Source: Streptomyces sp. H27-C3 (GTDB lineage: Bacteria > Actinomycetota > Actinomycetes > Streptomycetales > Streptomycetaceae). Taken from it: DNA of 64,000 bases. The stretch lies in NCBI RefSeq assembly GCF_030063415.1, contig NZ_JASITA010000015.1:67524-131523 (forward strand). Direction: 5' to 3'. The notes beneath the pieces are model-generated. The model did not search any database. It had not been told where the DNA came from and was given only the letters and a program-made list of their open reading frames with translations. Shown here in pieces: positions 51,856-60,726 of this stretch (positions within the stretch are counted from its first letter, which is position 1; every line of letters starts with the position of its first letter). Position numbers and translations under genes: made by a program.

Positions 51856-52527
51856 ATGGCCGTCACCGACGAAGCCATCGAGAAGATCAAGGAAATGATC
51901 GTCTCGGGCGCGTTGCGGCCCGGCGACCGCCTCCCCAAGGAAAGCGAACTCGCCGCCGAGCTGGGCCTGTCCCGCAACTCGCTGCGCGAGGCGGTGCGCG
52001 CCCTGTCGCTGATCCGCATCCTCGACGTGCGCCAGGGCGACGGGACCTATGTCACCAGCCTGGACCCGCAACTGCTCCTCGAGGCGATGAGTTTCGTCGT
52101 GGACTTCCACCGGGACGACACGGTGCTGGAGTTCCTGGCCGTACGCCGCATCCTGGAGCCCGCCGCCACCGCGATGGCGAGCTCCAGGATCACCGGCGCC
52201 CAATTGGACGCTCTGAGCGACCAGTTGGACGCCCTTGGACCGCAGCCCTCGGTCGAGGAGCTGGTCGCCTGCGATCTCGAATTCCACCGTGTCATCGTGC
52301 AGAGCTCCGGCAACTCGGTGCTGTGCTCCCTGCTCGACGGGCTTTCCGGCCCGACGACCCGGGCCCGCATCTGGCGCGGCCTGACCCAGGAGGACGCCGT
52401 CAGCCGCACGCTCCACGAGCACCGCGCGATCCTCACCGCGCTGCGCGACGGGGACGCGGAGGCGGCGCGGTCCTGGGCGACGGTGCACATCGCGAGCGTC
52501 GAGCAGTGGCTGCGCACCACGCTCTGA
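51856..52527 (+). CDS. GntR-family regulator, FadR/FCD subfamily
   Basis: A 223-residue protein. Winged HTH at about 5-70 (IEKIKEMIVSGALRPGDRLPKESELAAELGLSRNSLREAVRAL, GDGTYVTSL). The all-helical FCD effector domain at about 85-215 has FLAVRRILEPAATAMA (Arg/Glu), CDLEFHRVIVQSSGN (metal-binding Asp/His) and EHRAILTALRDGD, consistent with metal-assisted binding of a carboxylate ligand. The ATG at 51856 follows GAGGAGGT. It lies 117 nt after glpD but has its own promoter, so membership in the glycerol regulon is not implied. Confidence 0.93.
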   Translation: MAVTDEAIEKIKEMIVSGALRPGDRLPKESELAAELGLSRNSLREAVRALSLIRILDVRQGDGTYVTSLDPQLLLEAMSFVVDFHRDDTVLEFLAVRRILEPAATAMASSRITGAQLDALSDQLDALGPQPSVEELVACDLEFHRVIVQSSGNSVLCSLLDGLSGPTTRARIWRGLTQEDAVSRTLHEHRAILTALRDGDAEAARSWATVHIASVEQWLRTTL

Positions 52528-52701
52528 GCGCGCTCCGTCCCTTTCGAATGATTTCGCGCACGAAGGGGCACGCTTCCCCGGTGCTATCAGGCGTCACCGT
52601 GTTCACCCGGCCGTGCGCAGGGGCTGCGGCCGGACCTGCTGGAAGCCGTAGGGTTGGCACATGCACAAAGGAACTTCACACGCTTCGGAAGGAGGCACCG
52701 G

Positions 52702-53745
52702 GTGATCGAGCTCGAGAGTGTTCCCGAGCTGATCGACCCGGTGATGGTGGCCGCGTTCGAGGGCTGGAACGACGCCGGCGACGCCGCCTCCACCGCGGTC
52801 GCGCACCTGGAGCGGGAGTGGAAGGGCGAGGTGTTCGCGGCGCTGGACGCCGAGGACTACTACGACTTCCAGGTGAACCGTCCCACGGTGTTCCTGGACG
52901 GCGGGGTCCGCAAGATCACCTGGCCGACCACGCGGCTTTCCGTCGTGAGGATCGGCGGCGACAAGCCCCGCGACCTCGTTCTGGTCCGCGGCATCGAGCC
53001 GTCGATGCGCTGGCGCTCGTACTGCAACGAGATCCTCGGCTTCGCACATGAGCTGGGCGTCGAGATGGTCGTGATCCTGGGCGCACTGCTCGGTGACACT
53101 CCGCACACCCGCCCGGTGCCGGTCAGCGGTGTCACGTCGGACGCGGATCTGGCGCGGGCGATGGATCTGGAGGAGACCCGGTACGAGGGCCCCACGGGCA
53201 TCGTCGGCATCCTCCAGGAGGCGTGCACGCATGCCGGTGTCCCGGCCGTGAGCCTGTGGGCGGCCGTACCGCACTATGTCTCGCAGCCGCCGAACCCCAA
53301 GGCCACGCTCGCCCTGCTCAACCGTCTCGAAGACCTCATCAATCTGCGGATCCCGCTCGGCGAGCTGCCCGAGGACGCCCGCGCCTGGCAGGTCGGCGTG
53401 GACCAGCTGGCCGCGGAGGACAGCGAGGTCGCCGAGTACGTGCAGTCGCTGGAGGAGGCGCGGGACACCGCGGACCTTCCCGAGGCGTCGGGCGAGGCCA
53501 TCGCCCGCGAGTTCGAGCGGTACCTGCGGCGGCGCGACGGCGGTCCGGGACCCGGTGTGTCCGGCCCCGGTCACGCCACGGACGGCAGCGAGAGCAGTAC
53601 GTCGTATCTGCGTGACAACGCCGGCGGTCGCACCCGGCCGCCCAGGCCGCCGCGCGCGGAGGCGGTTCCCGACGAGGCGGTCCCCGAGGAGGGGGGCGCC
53701 GACGAGGCGGGCGGCAGCGGCGCGGAGGACTCCTCGGAGGAGTAG
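52702..53745 (+). CDS. PAC2-family protein
   Basis: A 347-residue protein. The PAC2 (proteasome assembly chaperone 2-like) fold covers about 1-270: VMVAAFEGWNDAGDAASTAVAHL, WPTTRLSVVRIGGDKPRDLVLVRGIEPSMRW, VVILGALLGDTPHTRPVPVSG and GIVGILQEACTHAGVPAVSLWAAVPHYV. The last ~70 residues are a disordered acidic tail. The GTG at 52702 has GGAGG at about 7 nt. Homology to eukaryotic assembly chaperones is distant, and an actual role in 20S assembly in actinobacteria is not established. It lies about 24 kb from prcBA. Confidence 0.9.
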   Translation: MIELESVPELIDPVMVAAFEGWNDAGDAASTAVAHLEREWKGEVFAALDAEDYYDFQVNRPTVFLDGGVRKITWPTTRLSVVRIGGDKPRDLVLVRGIEPSMRWRSYCNEILGFAHELGVEMVVILGALLGDTPHTRPVPVSGVTSDADLARAMDLEETRYEGPTGIVGILQEACTHAGVPAVSLWAAVPHYVSQPPNPKATLALLNRLEDLINLRIPLGELPEDARAWQVGVDQLAAEDSEVAEYVQSLEEARDTADLPEASGEAIAREFERYLRRRDGGPGPGVSGPGHATDGSESSTSYLRDNAGGRTRPPRPPRAEAVPDEAVPEEGGADEAGGSGAEDSSEE

Positions 53746-53777
53746 CGGGCCGGGAGCGGCGCGGCAGTGAACGATGA

Positions 53778-53812
53778 CGGTGGGGCGGTGCCTTGTGGCG
53801 CCGCCCCCACCG
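53778..53812. terminator. hairpin between convergent PAC2 and propeller genes
   Basis: A 15-bp stem with one bulge and one mismatch (53778-53792 with 53797-53812), between stops at 53745 and 53847. Confidence 0.65.
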
Positions 53813-53846
53813 CATGTGCAGCCCGCGGGCTTCCGCGGCCCGGTCC

Positions 53847-54809
53847 TCAGACCCTGCGCACGGACACCACGTCGTACTCCGTGTCGGGCGTCGGCGGCAC
53901 GTCGAAGCGGGCGTTGGGCAGAAGGATGCGGTCGCCCCAGGCCGCCGCGGTGGTAGGAATCCGGAAGCGCGGGTCGGTGATGCGGGCGACCGCGACGCCT
54001 CTGGTGCCGCTCGCGTTCAGCCGCACCACGTCGATCGCGTTCTGCGACTGCTGGACGACGTACAGGAGACGGCCGAGCAGCAACAGGCCGTCTCCATTGG
54101 GGATCTTCAGCGGGCCCAGGTCGACCTGGCGGGCGACGCCCGTGCGCGGGTCGACGCGCATCAGCGCACCGCCGTCCACGACGGTGTTGACCACCAGCAG
54201 GGCCCGGCCGTCCGGGGTCCGCTCGATCCCGTTCGCGGTGAAGGCGGACCCCTGGGCCCAGTCCCCCGTCAGCTCGCGGGTGACGATCGCGCTCGTCGGC
54301 GGCAGTTCGCCGCGCCGCCCGAGCGGGAGCCCGTAGAGCACCGGGTTGAAGGAATCGGTGAACCAGGCGACACCCGGCCGCAGTACAACGTCATTGACCA
54401 TGCTGGTGGCCGTGCCGACGTCGTACGTGGCGAGGATCGCGCCCCCGTGGGTGTCGACGACCCTGATCTGACGTGAGTAGCCGCCGCCGATGAACAGCCT
54501 GCCTGCGCTGTCCAGTTTGAGCCCGACGGACATCGCGCCAGTGCCCTTGCTGATGATCCGGCCCCGGCCGGTGGCCAGGCTCGCACCATGGATGGAGCCG
54601 TCGCGCAGCGAGCCGAAGTAGGCGTACGGACGCGAGCCGATGGCGATGCCTTCGGGCTGGAAGCCGTCCGGCAGCGGGAAGCGGGTGGGCCACCGAGCGG
54701 GGGCCGCTCCGGACGCCCGCGCGGCGGCGGGGAGTGGCGGGAGGAGGGCCGTGCCGGTCAGGGCGGCGCCGGTGGTGAGCAGTGTTCGACGTGCGAAGGA
54801 ACGGTTCAT
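53847..54809 (-). CDS. secreted SMP-30/gluconolactonase-like beta-propeller protein
   Basis: A 320-residue protein. The N-terminal signal NRSFARRTLLTTGAALTGTALL has a twin-Arg motif, so export through Tat is likely. The mature part shows repeated propeller blades (IAIGSRPYAYFGSLRDGSIHGASL, GLKLDSAGRLFIGGGYSRQIRVVD, NDVVLRPGVAWFTDSFNPVLYGL, FTANGIERTPDGRALLVV, PNGDGLLLLGRLLYVVQQSQN). The fold matches SMP-30/NHL-like propellers, often lactonases; whether the metal site is intact cannot be judged. The ATG at 54809 is preferred over an upstream in-frame ATG. Confidence 0.85.
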   Translation of the reverse strand: MNRSFARRTLLTTGAALTGTALLPPLPAAARASGAAPARWPTRFPLPDGFQPEGIAIGSRPYAYFGSLRDGSIHGASLATGRGRIISKGTGAMSVGLKLDSAGRLFIGGGYSRQIRVVDTHGGAILATYDVGTATSMVNDVVLRPGVAWFTDSFNPVLYGLPLGRRGELPPTSAIVTRELTGDWAQGSAFTANGIERTPDGRALLVVNTVVDGGALMRVDPRTGVARQVDLGPLKIPNGDGLLLLGRLLYVVQQSQNAIDVVRLNASGTRGVAVARITDPRFRIPTTAAAWGDRILLPNARFDVPPTPDTEYDVVSVRRV

Positions 54810-55007
54810 GAGTCGTCCTTCCGACGAATGTCTACAGACGCACATACCTCACCACACGACAGGACTCTCCGCAGGGTTCGGCCGGAATACCACGTCACAT
54901 CTCTATCCGGATGGAGTGCCAGGGTTGCCCATTCGCCTTGATCGCAAGGGGAGTTGGTGCGGGCAGGAACGGCGGGCCGACCGGAGGGTGGCCGTCAAAG
55001 GCACGCG

Positions 55008-55035
55008 ACACAGGCACAGGAAACACAGGCACAGG
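55008..55035. repeat. short tandem direct repeat in the gap upstream of the propeller gene
   Basis: ACACAGGCACAGG occurs twice, 2 nt apart (55008-55020 and 55023-55035), in the ~310-nt gap between the propeller and mshC genes. The rest of this gap holds only the propeller gene's promoter region and the mshC terminator. Confidence 0.6.
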
Positions 55036-55049
55036 GCATCCCAAGAAAG

Positions 55050-55083
55050 CGGTGCCGGGCGGAGAATCCTCCGCCCGGCACCG
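55050..55083 (-). terminator. terminator after mshC
   Basis: A perfect 15-bp stem (55050-55064 with 55069-55083) and 4-nt loop, 36 nt after the mshC stop codon. Confidence 0.85.
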
Positions 55084-55118
55084 TCATGTCCCTACAAGGG
55101 GCTCTGCGAGAGGTTCAG

Positions 55119-56348
55119 CTACAGGGCCACCCCGAGGAGTGCGTCGACGGCGCGCGAGACCACACCGGGCGCCCCCTCCTGCGTACCGCCGTCGGACTGC
55201 TGGAGCGCGGCCCAGCGGTCCACCGCACGCAGCGCGGACGGGGTGTCGAGGTCGTCGGCCAGGGCTTCGCGGATCTCCTCGACCAGGGCGTCGGCGGACG
55301 GTCCGTCGGGGCGCGACACGGCGGCGCGCCAGCGCGCGAGACGCTCGACGGCGTCCGCGAGCACCTGGTCCGTCCACTCCCAGTCGGAGCGGTAGTGGTG
55401 CGAGTGCAGGGCGAGACGGATCGCGGCCGGGTCGACACCGTCGCGGCGCACCTTCGACACGAAGACCAGGTTGCCCCGGGACTTCGACATCTTCTCGCCG
55501 TCCAGACCGACCATCCCGGCGTGCACGTAGGCCTTGGCGAACGGGTGCTCGCCGGTCAGCGCCTGGGCGTGCGAAGCGCCCATCTCGTGGTGCGGGAAGG
55601 CGAGGTCGGAGCCGCCGCCCTGCACGTCGAAGCCCATGCCGAGGTGGTCCAAAGCGATGGCCACACACTCGATGTGCCAGCCGGGCCGGCCGCGGCCCAG
55701 GCTCGCCCCGTCCCAGCTCGGCTCGCCCTCACGGGCGGCCATCCAGAGCATCGGGTCGAGCGGGTTCTTCTTGCCGGGACGGTCCGGGTCGCCGCCGCGC
55801 TCGGCGGAGAGCAGCCGCATCGCGTCGGCGTCGAGCCCGGACACCTCACCGAAGTGCGGGTCGGCCTCGACGGAGAAGTACACGTCCCCTTCGAGCTCGT
55901 ACGCGGCGCCCTTGTCGCGCAGCCGCTCGACGAGCGGGACGATGCCGGGTATCGCCTCGACCGCGCCGATGTAGTGCTGCGGCGGGAGCATCCGCAGGGC
56001 CGTCATGTCCTCGCGGAACAGAGCGGTTTCACGCTCCGCGAGCTCGGTCCAGTCGTGGCCGTCGCGGATCGCCCGCTCCAGCAGAGGGTCATCCACGTCC
56101 GTCACATTTTGGACGTAATGAACCTGCCGCTTGGTATCGAGCCACACGCGCTGAACGAGGTCGAACGCGTTGTAGGTCGCCGCGTGACCCATGTGGGTCG
56201 CGTCGTACGGCGTAATGCCGCAGACATAGATACGGGCGACAGGGCCGGGGTCCAGGGATACGGGACCACCGGTCGCGGTGTCGTGGATCTTGAGGTCGCG
56301 GCCCTTACCAGGCAGGGCGGGGACGTCAGAAGCGGGCCAGGCATGCAT
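55119..56348 (-). CDS. mshC: mycothiol ligase MshC (Cys to GlcN-Ins)
   Basis: A 409-residue class-I tRNA-synthetase-like enzyme. VCGITPYDATHMGHAATY carries the zinc-ligand Cys and the HxGH variant; VTDVDDPLLERA, GRPGWHIECVAIA, DLAFPHHE and GEKMSKSRGN (KMSKS) follow. Compared with CysS it is shorter and lacks the tRNA-binding C-terminus. It makes the Cys-GlcN-Ins intermediate of mycothiol, the main thiol of actinobacteria. The ATG at 56348 lies 77 nt after the SCO1664-family gene; last gene of a four-gene unit. Confidence 0.96.
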   Translation of the reverse strand: MHAWPASDVPALPGKGRDLKIHDTATGGPVSLDPGPVARIYVCGITPYDATHMGHAATYNAFDLVQRVWLDTKRQVHYVQNVTDVDDPLLERAIRDGHDWTELAERETALFREDMTALRMLPPQHYIGAVEAIPGIVPLVERLRDKGAAYELEGDVYFSVEADPHFGEVSGLDADAMRLLSAERGGDPDRPGKKNPLDPMLWMAAREGEPSWDGASLGRGRPGWHIECVAIALDHLGMGFDVQGGGSDLAFPHHEMGASHAQALTGEHPFAKAYVHAGMVGLDGEKMSKSRGNLVFVSKVRRDGVDPAAIRLALHSHHYRSDWEWTDQVLADAVERLARWRAAVSRPDGPSADALVEEIREALADDLDTPSALRAVDRWAALQQSDGGTQEGAPGVVSRAVDALLGVAL

Positions 56349-56425
56349 GTCATGAGCGTAACCGGACGCACGTTCCGGATACGAACCGGATGCGGAACGG
56401 ATCACCGGTCACGGCTGGTGAGACA

Positions 56426-57253
56426 TCACACCGGCGGCCAGGGAATAGCCGGCCACTCGCCGCTCGGCTGCGGGTGGCGGGCCGTGGTCCGCAGTGCCGT
56501 CACCCGTGCGCGCACCGCCTCGACCTCGGCCGGGGTGATCAGTTCGGCCAGACGGGTGGCCAGGGGCCTGCCCTCCGCCAGGGCGTCGGACATCCGCGCC
56601 AGAACCTCCAGGGCTTCCGCCGTCAGGGGGTCACCGGCCCAGCCCCACAGCAGGGTACGGAGCTTGTCCTCGGCGTTGAAGGTCACGCCGTGGTCGATGC
56701 CGTACAGCTTCCCGTCGGCCGTCGGCAGCAGATGACCGCCTTTGCGGTCGGCGTTGTTGATGACCGCGTCGAGGACCGCGAGCCGCCGCAGCCGCTCGTC
56801 GTCGGCGTGCACGAGCAGCGCGGTGCGGCCTTCGGCGACCTCCGCGAAGACGACCGGCTTCCAGCCCTCGCCGGGCTCCTCGTCCTCGACCAGGGCCAGC
56901 AGTCCGCCGTCGGCGTCCGCCTCGATCCACAGCTGGCACATGCCCTCGCCGTACGGCCCGTCGCGCAGCACGGTCGGCGGCACCAGGCCCCAGCCGGTCG
57001 CCTCGGAGATCTCGTACGCGGCGACCTCGCGCTGCGCGAGCGTGCCGTCGGGGAAGTCCCACAGGGGCCGTTCCCCGGCGACCGGCTTGTAGACGCAGGA
57101 CGCCGACACGCCCTCGTACTCGATCCCGCAGTAGAGCACCGCGTTGGAGGCCTCACGGACCCGTCCGCGGACCGTGAGCTGCCCCTTCGCCAGGACAGTG
57201 AGCTGATCCACCGGCGTCACGCTCCGCGGCGGTATCCGTTCTGGCGCGGACAT
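56426..57253 (-). CDS. SCO1664-family protein (PI3/4-kinase-like fold)
   Basis: A 275-residue protein: GIEYEGVSASCVYKPVAGERPLWDFPDG (nucleotide-binding Lys in VYKP), VLDAVINNADRKGGHLL (catalytic D-R-K-x-x-H, like the NxxDRxxxN loop of PI3/4 kinases), YGIDHGVTFN (metal-binding D). The fold is that of the phosphatidylinositol 3/4-kinase-like family; substrate unknown. The ATG at 57253 overlaps the DUF3090 gene by 37 nt. The family occurs next to mshC in many actinobacteria and has been noted as co-occurring with F420 use. Confidence 0.9.
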   Translation of the reverse strand: MSAPERIPPRSVTPVDQLTVLAKGQLTVRGRVREASNAVLYCGIEYEGVSASCVYKPVAGERPLWDFPDGTLAQREVAAYEISEATGWGLVPPTVLRDGPYGEGMCQLWIEADADGGLLALVEDEEPGEGWKPVVFAEVAEGRTALLVHADDERLRRLAVLDAVINNADRKGGHLLPTADGKLYGIDHGVTFNAEDKLRTLLWGWAGDPLTAEALEVLARMSDALAEGRPLATRLAELITPAEVEAVRARVTALRTTARHPQPSGEWPAIPWPPV

Positions 57254-57807
57254 ACGTGTCCTTCCGAGTCGAGCGGCAGGCTGCACAGGGGGCAGGGCGG
57301 CCGCCCCGCGTTGACGACGTCGAGGGCGCGCTTGGCGAAGGCTCTGGCCTGCGCGCCGCTGAGCCGTACCCGCAGCATCGGCGGGCCGTTCTCCTCGTCC
57401 TGGAGCAGCCGTTCCTCGGCGTCCGCGAGGTCTTCCTCGTCCGAGGCGTCGAGTTCGACCAGGGCCTGCGCCTCGACGATCATGCGCTGCTCCTCGCCGT
57501 CCCAGGCCAGCGCCATGGTGCCGACGCGGAACTCCTCCTCGACGGGGGCGTCCAGCGGCGCGCTGTCCGTGACATCGGCGGGGGCGACGGCCGGCACCGG
57601 TGCGTTGCCGCCGGTGCGGCGCACCACTTCGTCGAGCAGTTCGTCGATCCGCTCGGCGAGGGCGGCCACTTGGGTCTTCTCCAGCGAGACGCTGGTGACC
57701 CGACCGGCCGCCGACGCCTGCAGGAAGAACGTACGACGTCCAGGCAGCCCGACCGTACCGGCCACAAAGCGGTCCGGTGGGTCGTAGAGGTATACCTGAC
57801 GGGACAC
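57217..57807 (-). CDS. DUF3090 family protein
   Basis: A 196-residue protein. The opening YLYDPPDRFVAGTVGLPGRRTFFLQA is highly characteristic. EEEFRVGTMALAWDGEEQRMIVEAQAL and LRVRLSGAQARAFAKRALDVVNAGRPPCPLC follow, and a C-terminal zinc knuckle has CPLC and, 12 residues later, a further Cys in GHVCPRQNG. Function unknown. The stop lies 37 nt inside the next gene, giving tight translational coupling to the SCO1664-family kinase-like protein; the two may work as a pair. Confidence 0.92.
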   Translation of the reverse strand: MSRQVYLYDPPDRFVAGTVGLPGRRTFFLQASAAGRVTSVSLEKTQVAALAERIDELLDEVVRRTGGNAPVPAVAPADVTDSAPLDAPVEEEFRVGTMALAWDGEEQRMIVEAQALVELDASDEEDLADAEERLLQDEENGPPMLRVRLSGAQARAFAKRALDVVNAGRPPCPLCSLPLDSEGHVCPRQNGYRRGA

Positions 57808-57876
57808 GTCCTGCTCTCCCTTGAATTCGGTTGTACGCGCGGGCTCAGGGCCCGTCCACCCTACTGCGCGAAGCGA

Positions 57877-58563
57877 TCACGGTGCGCCCGCGCCGCCTCC
57901 TACGGCCGCGTCCGCGCCGTTGCCGTTCTCCCGCGGGGCCAACGAGCCGAGGTCTCCGGTGTCGCCGAGGCGCACGAGGAACGGGCGCAGTCCCGTGTAG
58001 CGGATGGCCGTGAGGGAACACGGGTCGACGTGAATCCGCTGGAAGAGATCAAGGTGAAGGCCGAGCGCGTCGGCGACGACGGACTTGATGATGTCGCCGT
58101 GCGAGCACATCACGTAGACGGCGTCCTCGCCGTGCTCCGCCTCGACGCGCGCGTTCCAGTCCCGGACCGCGTCGACCGCGCGCGCCTGCATGGCGCGCAT
58201 CGACTCGCCGCCGGGAAAGGTGACGGACGACGGGTGCTGCTGCACCGCGGCCATCAGCGGCTCGTCGGTCAGCTCGGCGAGCTTACGGCCCGTCCAGTCG
58301 CCGTAGTGGCACTCGCCGATGCGGTCGTCGGTGTGCAGGGGGAGCCCGGGGCGCGCGTCGAGCAGCGGCTGGAGGGTCTGGCGGCAGCGGTCGAGCGGAC
58401 TGCTGACGACGGATGCCAGCGGCACGGCTGCCAGCCTGCTGGGGAGGGCGGCCGCCTGGGCGGTACCGCGCTCGTCGAGGGAGACGCCCGGCGTCCAGCC
58501 CGCGAGCAGCCCCGCGGTGTTGGCGGTCGAGCGTCCGTGGCGTACGAGGATCAGCGTGGCCAT
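57877..58563 (-). CDS. histidine phosphatase family protein (MSMEG_4193-like)
   Basis: A 228-residue protein. RHG motif with catalytic His: LILVRHGRSTANTAGLLAGW; SSPLDRCRQTLQPLLDARPG; ECHYGDWTGRKLAEL; second His in VMCSHGDIIKSVVADAL. Phosphoglycerate-mutase-like fold. It is the first gene of the unit phosphatase-DUF3090-SCO1664-mshC. The substrate is not known; one suggestion from the context is dephosphorylation in a mycothiol- or inositol-linked pathway, but this is inference. Confidence 0.92.
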   Translation of the reverse strand: MATLILVRHGRSTANTAGLLAGWTPGVSLDERGTAQAAALPSRLAAVPLASVVSSPLDRCRQTLQPLLDARPGLPLHTDDRIGECHYGDWTGRKLAELTDEPLMAAVQQHPSSVTFPGGESMRAMQARAVDAVRDWNARVEAEHGEDAVYVMCSHGDIIKSVVADALGLHLDLFQRIHVDPCSLTAIRYTGLRPFLVRLGDTGDLGSLAPRENGNGADAAVGGGAGAP

Positions 58564-58622
58564 GGCGGTCAGCCTAGGCGGCGGATCGCGCCGAGGTGCG
58601 CTCGGGCCCTTACCGGGGGAGA

Positions 58623-59645
58623 ATGCGCGCCGTGATCGTGGACTGTGCCATCTACCGGGAAGGGCGCCGCACCGAGGGCCCTTCCGACTTTTCGGATGCC
58701 CTCGCGGAGGCGCGTGCCGCCGGGGACGCGTTTTTGTGGATCGGGCTGCATGAGCCGACGGAGGAGGAGTTCGCTCTCGTCAGCAGCGAGTTCGGGCTGC
58801 ATCCGCTGGCCGTGGAGGACGCTCTCAGGGCCCATCAGCGGCCCAAGTTGGAGGTGTACGAGGATTCGCTCTTCGCGGTGCTCAAGCCGGTGCTCTACGA
58901 GCCGGAGAGCGACACCGTGACCACGGACGAGCTGATGCTCTTCGTCGGCGATTCCTTCGTGGTGACGGTGAGGCACGGCGAGAGCTCACCGCTGGCCGCC
59001 GTGCGCCACCGCCTCGAATCCGACCCCGAAGTCCTGCGGCACGGACCCACCTCGGTGCTGTACGCCGTGAGCGACGCCGTCGTGGACAACTATCTGGAGG
59101 TCGGGATCGAGCTCCAGACCGACCTGGAGGAGCTGGAGGCGGAGGTTTTCGCACCGGTCGGGGAGCCGACGGGGTCGCCTGCCAAGGGCACGCCCCGCGC
59201 GCCATCCACGGCCGCAAGGATCTACACCTTCAAGCGGCAGGTACTCGAATTCCGCCGTGCGACGGGGCCGCTCACCCAGCCCATGCTGCGGCTGTCGTCC
59301 CCCGGTCTGCCGTTCGTCGACGAGCACGCTCAGCCGTTCTTCCGAGACGTGAGCGACCACCTCGCCCGGGCCAACGAGCAGGTGGACGGTCTTGACCGAC
59401 TGCTGTCCGACATCCTGTCCGCGCATCTCGCACAGATGGGGGTACGGCAGAACGACGACATGCGGAAGATCTCGGCGTGGGCCGCCATGGCGGCGGTACC
59501 GACGATGGTCGCGGGCATCTACGGCATGAACTTCGAGCATATGCCGGAGCTGACCTGGACGTGGTCCTATCCGGCCGTGGTCCTGTTCATGGCGTTGTGC
59601 GAGGTCGGCCTGTACCGCCAGTTCAAGCGGCGCGGCTGGCTCTGA
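58623..59645 (+). CDS. corA: magnesium/cobalt transporter CorA family
   Basis: A 340-residue protein. A large N-terminal cytosolic domain (WIGLHEPTEEEFALVSSEFGLHPLAVEDAL, LMLFVGDSFVVTVRHGE) precedes two C-terminal membrane helices. The pore signature is YGMNFEHMPEL (GMN). A Gly/Ser/Pro insert at about 175-190 interrupts the long helix region. Pentameric channel for Mg or related divalent cations. The ATG at 58623 is chosen; divergent from the phosphatase gene with 59 nt between. Confidence 0.94.
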   Translation: MRAVIVDCAIYREGRRTEGPSDFSDALAEARAAGDAFLWIGLHEPTEEEFALVSSEFGLHPLAVEDALRAHQRPKLEVYEDSLFAVLKPVLYEPESDTVTTDELMLFVGDSFVVTVRHGESSPLAAVRHRLESDPEVLRHGPTSVLYAVSDAVVDNYLEVGIELQTDLEELEAEVFAPVGEPTGSPAKGTPRAPSTAARIYTFKRQVLEFRRATGPLTQPMLRLSSPGLPFVDEHAQPFFRDVSDHLARANEQVDGLDRLLSDILSAHLAQMGVRQNDDMRKISAWAAMAAVPTMVAGIYGMNFEHMPELTWTWSYPAVVLFMALCEVGLYRQFKRRGWL

Positions 59646-59674
59646 GCCCGATGTTCGGACGTTCGGGCTCAGAG
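59640..59674. terminator. hairpin between corA and the ferritin-like gene
   Basis: A 12-bp perfect stem (59640-59651 with 59663-59674) overlapping the corA stop codon, between convergent genes. Confidence 0.7.
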
Positions 59675-59699
59675 GCTTCGGGTTTCGGGGTTGCTGGGC

Positions 59700-60488
59700 T
59701 CAGGCGAACTCGGGCGCTGACGTCGACGGGCCGTCGAGTGCGCCCCGGTGCTCCGGCATGGTCAGGCTCACCATTCGCCGCCAGCCACCGAGGCGTTCGT
59801 ACGCGTACATGCCGCGGATTCCGGTGGCCAGCGCGGCGGCCTTGGACTTCGGCCAGCCCAGGATGCGGCCCATCTGCGCCATGACGGCGAGGCTCACGTC
59901 CCGGTGGACACCGATCTCGGCGAGGGCGCTCTCGCGCAGGACACGCTGGATCTCCCGGCCGTGCCCTGCGCGGGCCAGGCGCAGCAGCTCCTCGTGGCAG
60001 TACGCGAGGTGGTTGTCCTCGTCGTGGCAGATCATCCTGATCGGCCTGCCCGCCTCGGGGTGGTCGCCGAAGTACTTCACCAGCATGACCATCTGGTCTG
60101 CGGCGCGCTGCTCCGTGACCCGGCTGTGCGACAGGTACACGAGGATGTCCTGCTCGGTGAGCGGCTTGTCGAGGCGCAGCTTCTCGTGGGCCAGACCGAT
60201 GCCCTTGCGTTCGAGCAGCATCGTGTAGTCGGTGTCCGGCGGGACCGGAACCGGTTCGAGGCCGCGCTTCTTCAGCAGGGCGTTGAAGAGCCTGCCGTGC
60301 TTGTCCTCGTCCGCGCCGTGCCGGGTGATCTTGGGTGCGAGGGCGCGCATGCTCTCGGGGACCAGGGCCGCGATCCGGCCGTTCTCCCAGCCGCCCTGGG
60401 CCTCGCCGCTGGCCGCGATGGAGCAGAAGAGCTGGAAGGAGTCGTCGTTGTCGATGATTTCCTGGAACAGGATTCGGGCCGAGAGCAT
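59700..60488 (-). CDS. ferritin-like domain protein
   Basis: A 262-residue mostly helical protein. Carboxylate/His residues spaced as in di-iron ferritin-like bundles: GADEDKHGRLFN (ExxH-like D-E-D-K-H), VTEQRAADQMVML, HDEDNHLAYCHEELLRL. The ATG at 60488 with GGAGGTG at 7 nt is preferred over an in-frame start 12 codons upstream. Likely a di-iron oxidase/oxygenase or ferritin-related protein; the reaction is unknown. A 166-bp inverted-repeat element lies upstream. Confidence 0.82.
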   Translation of the reverse strand: MLSARILFQEIIDNDDSFQLFCSIAASGEAQGGWENGRIAALVPESMRALAPKITRHGADEDKHGRLFNALLKKRGLEPVPVPPDTDYTMLLERKGIGLAHEKLRLDKPLTEQDILVYLSHSRVTEQRAADQMVMLVKYFGDHPEAGRPIRMICHDEDNHLAYCHEELLRLARAGHGREIQRVLRESALAEIGVHRDVSLAVMAQMGRILGWPKSKAAALATGIRGMYAYERLGGWRRMVSLTMPEHRGALDGPSTSAPEFA

Positions 60489-60726
60489 CGGGCACACCTC
60501 CGTGAATACATCCGCAAAGAACAAGTCAAGTGCGTGATGGGAGGGCAGGCAACAGCTGCGCCGGACAACTCAGCCGGAAGAAGGACAGGGCGAACCGTAT
60601 CTGCGCGTAACCCACGGGCTCGTGAAGCGTTGTTCTCCACGACGGCCGTGGCGGGGAAGACCCCCGAGCCCCCACCACGGCCGCAGACTTTCTCTCCTCG
60701 CCGGTTACGCCGACCGCCCCGGGCGG

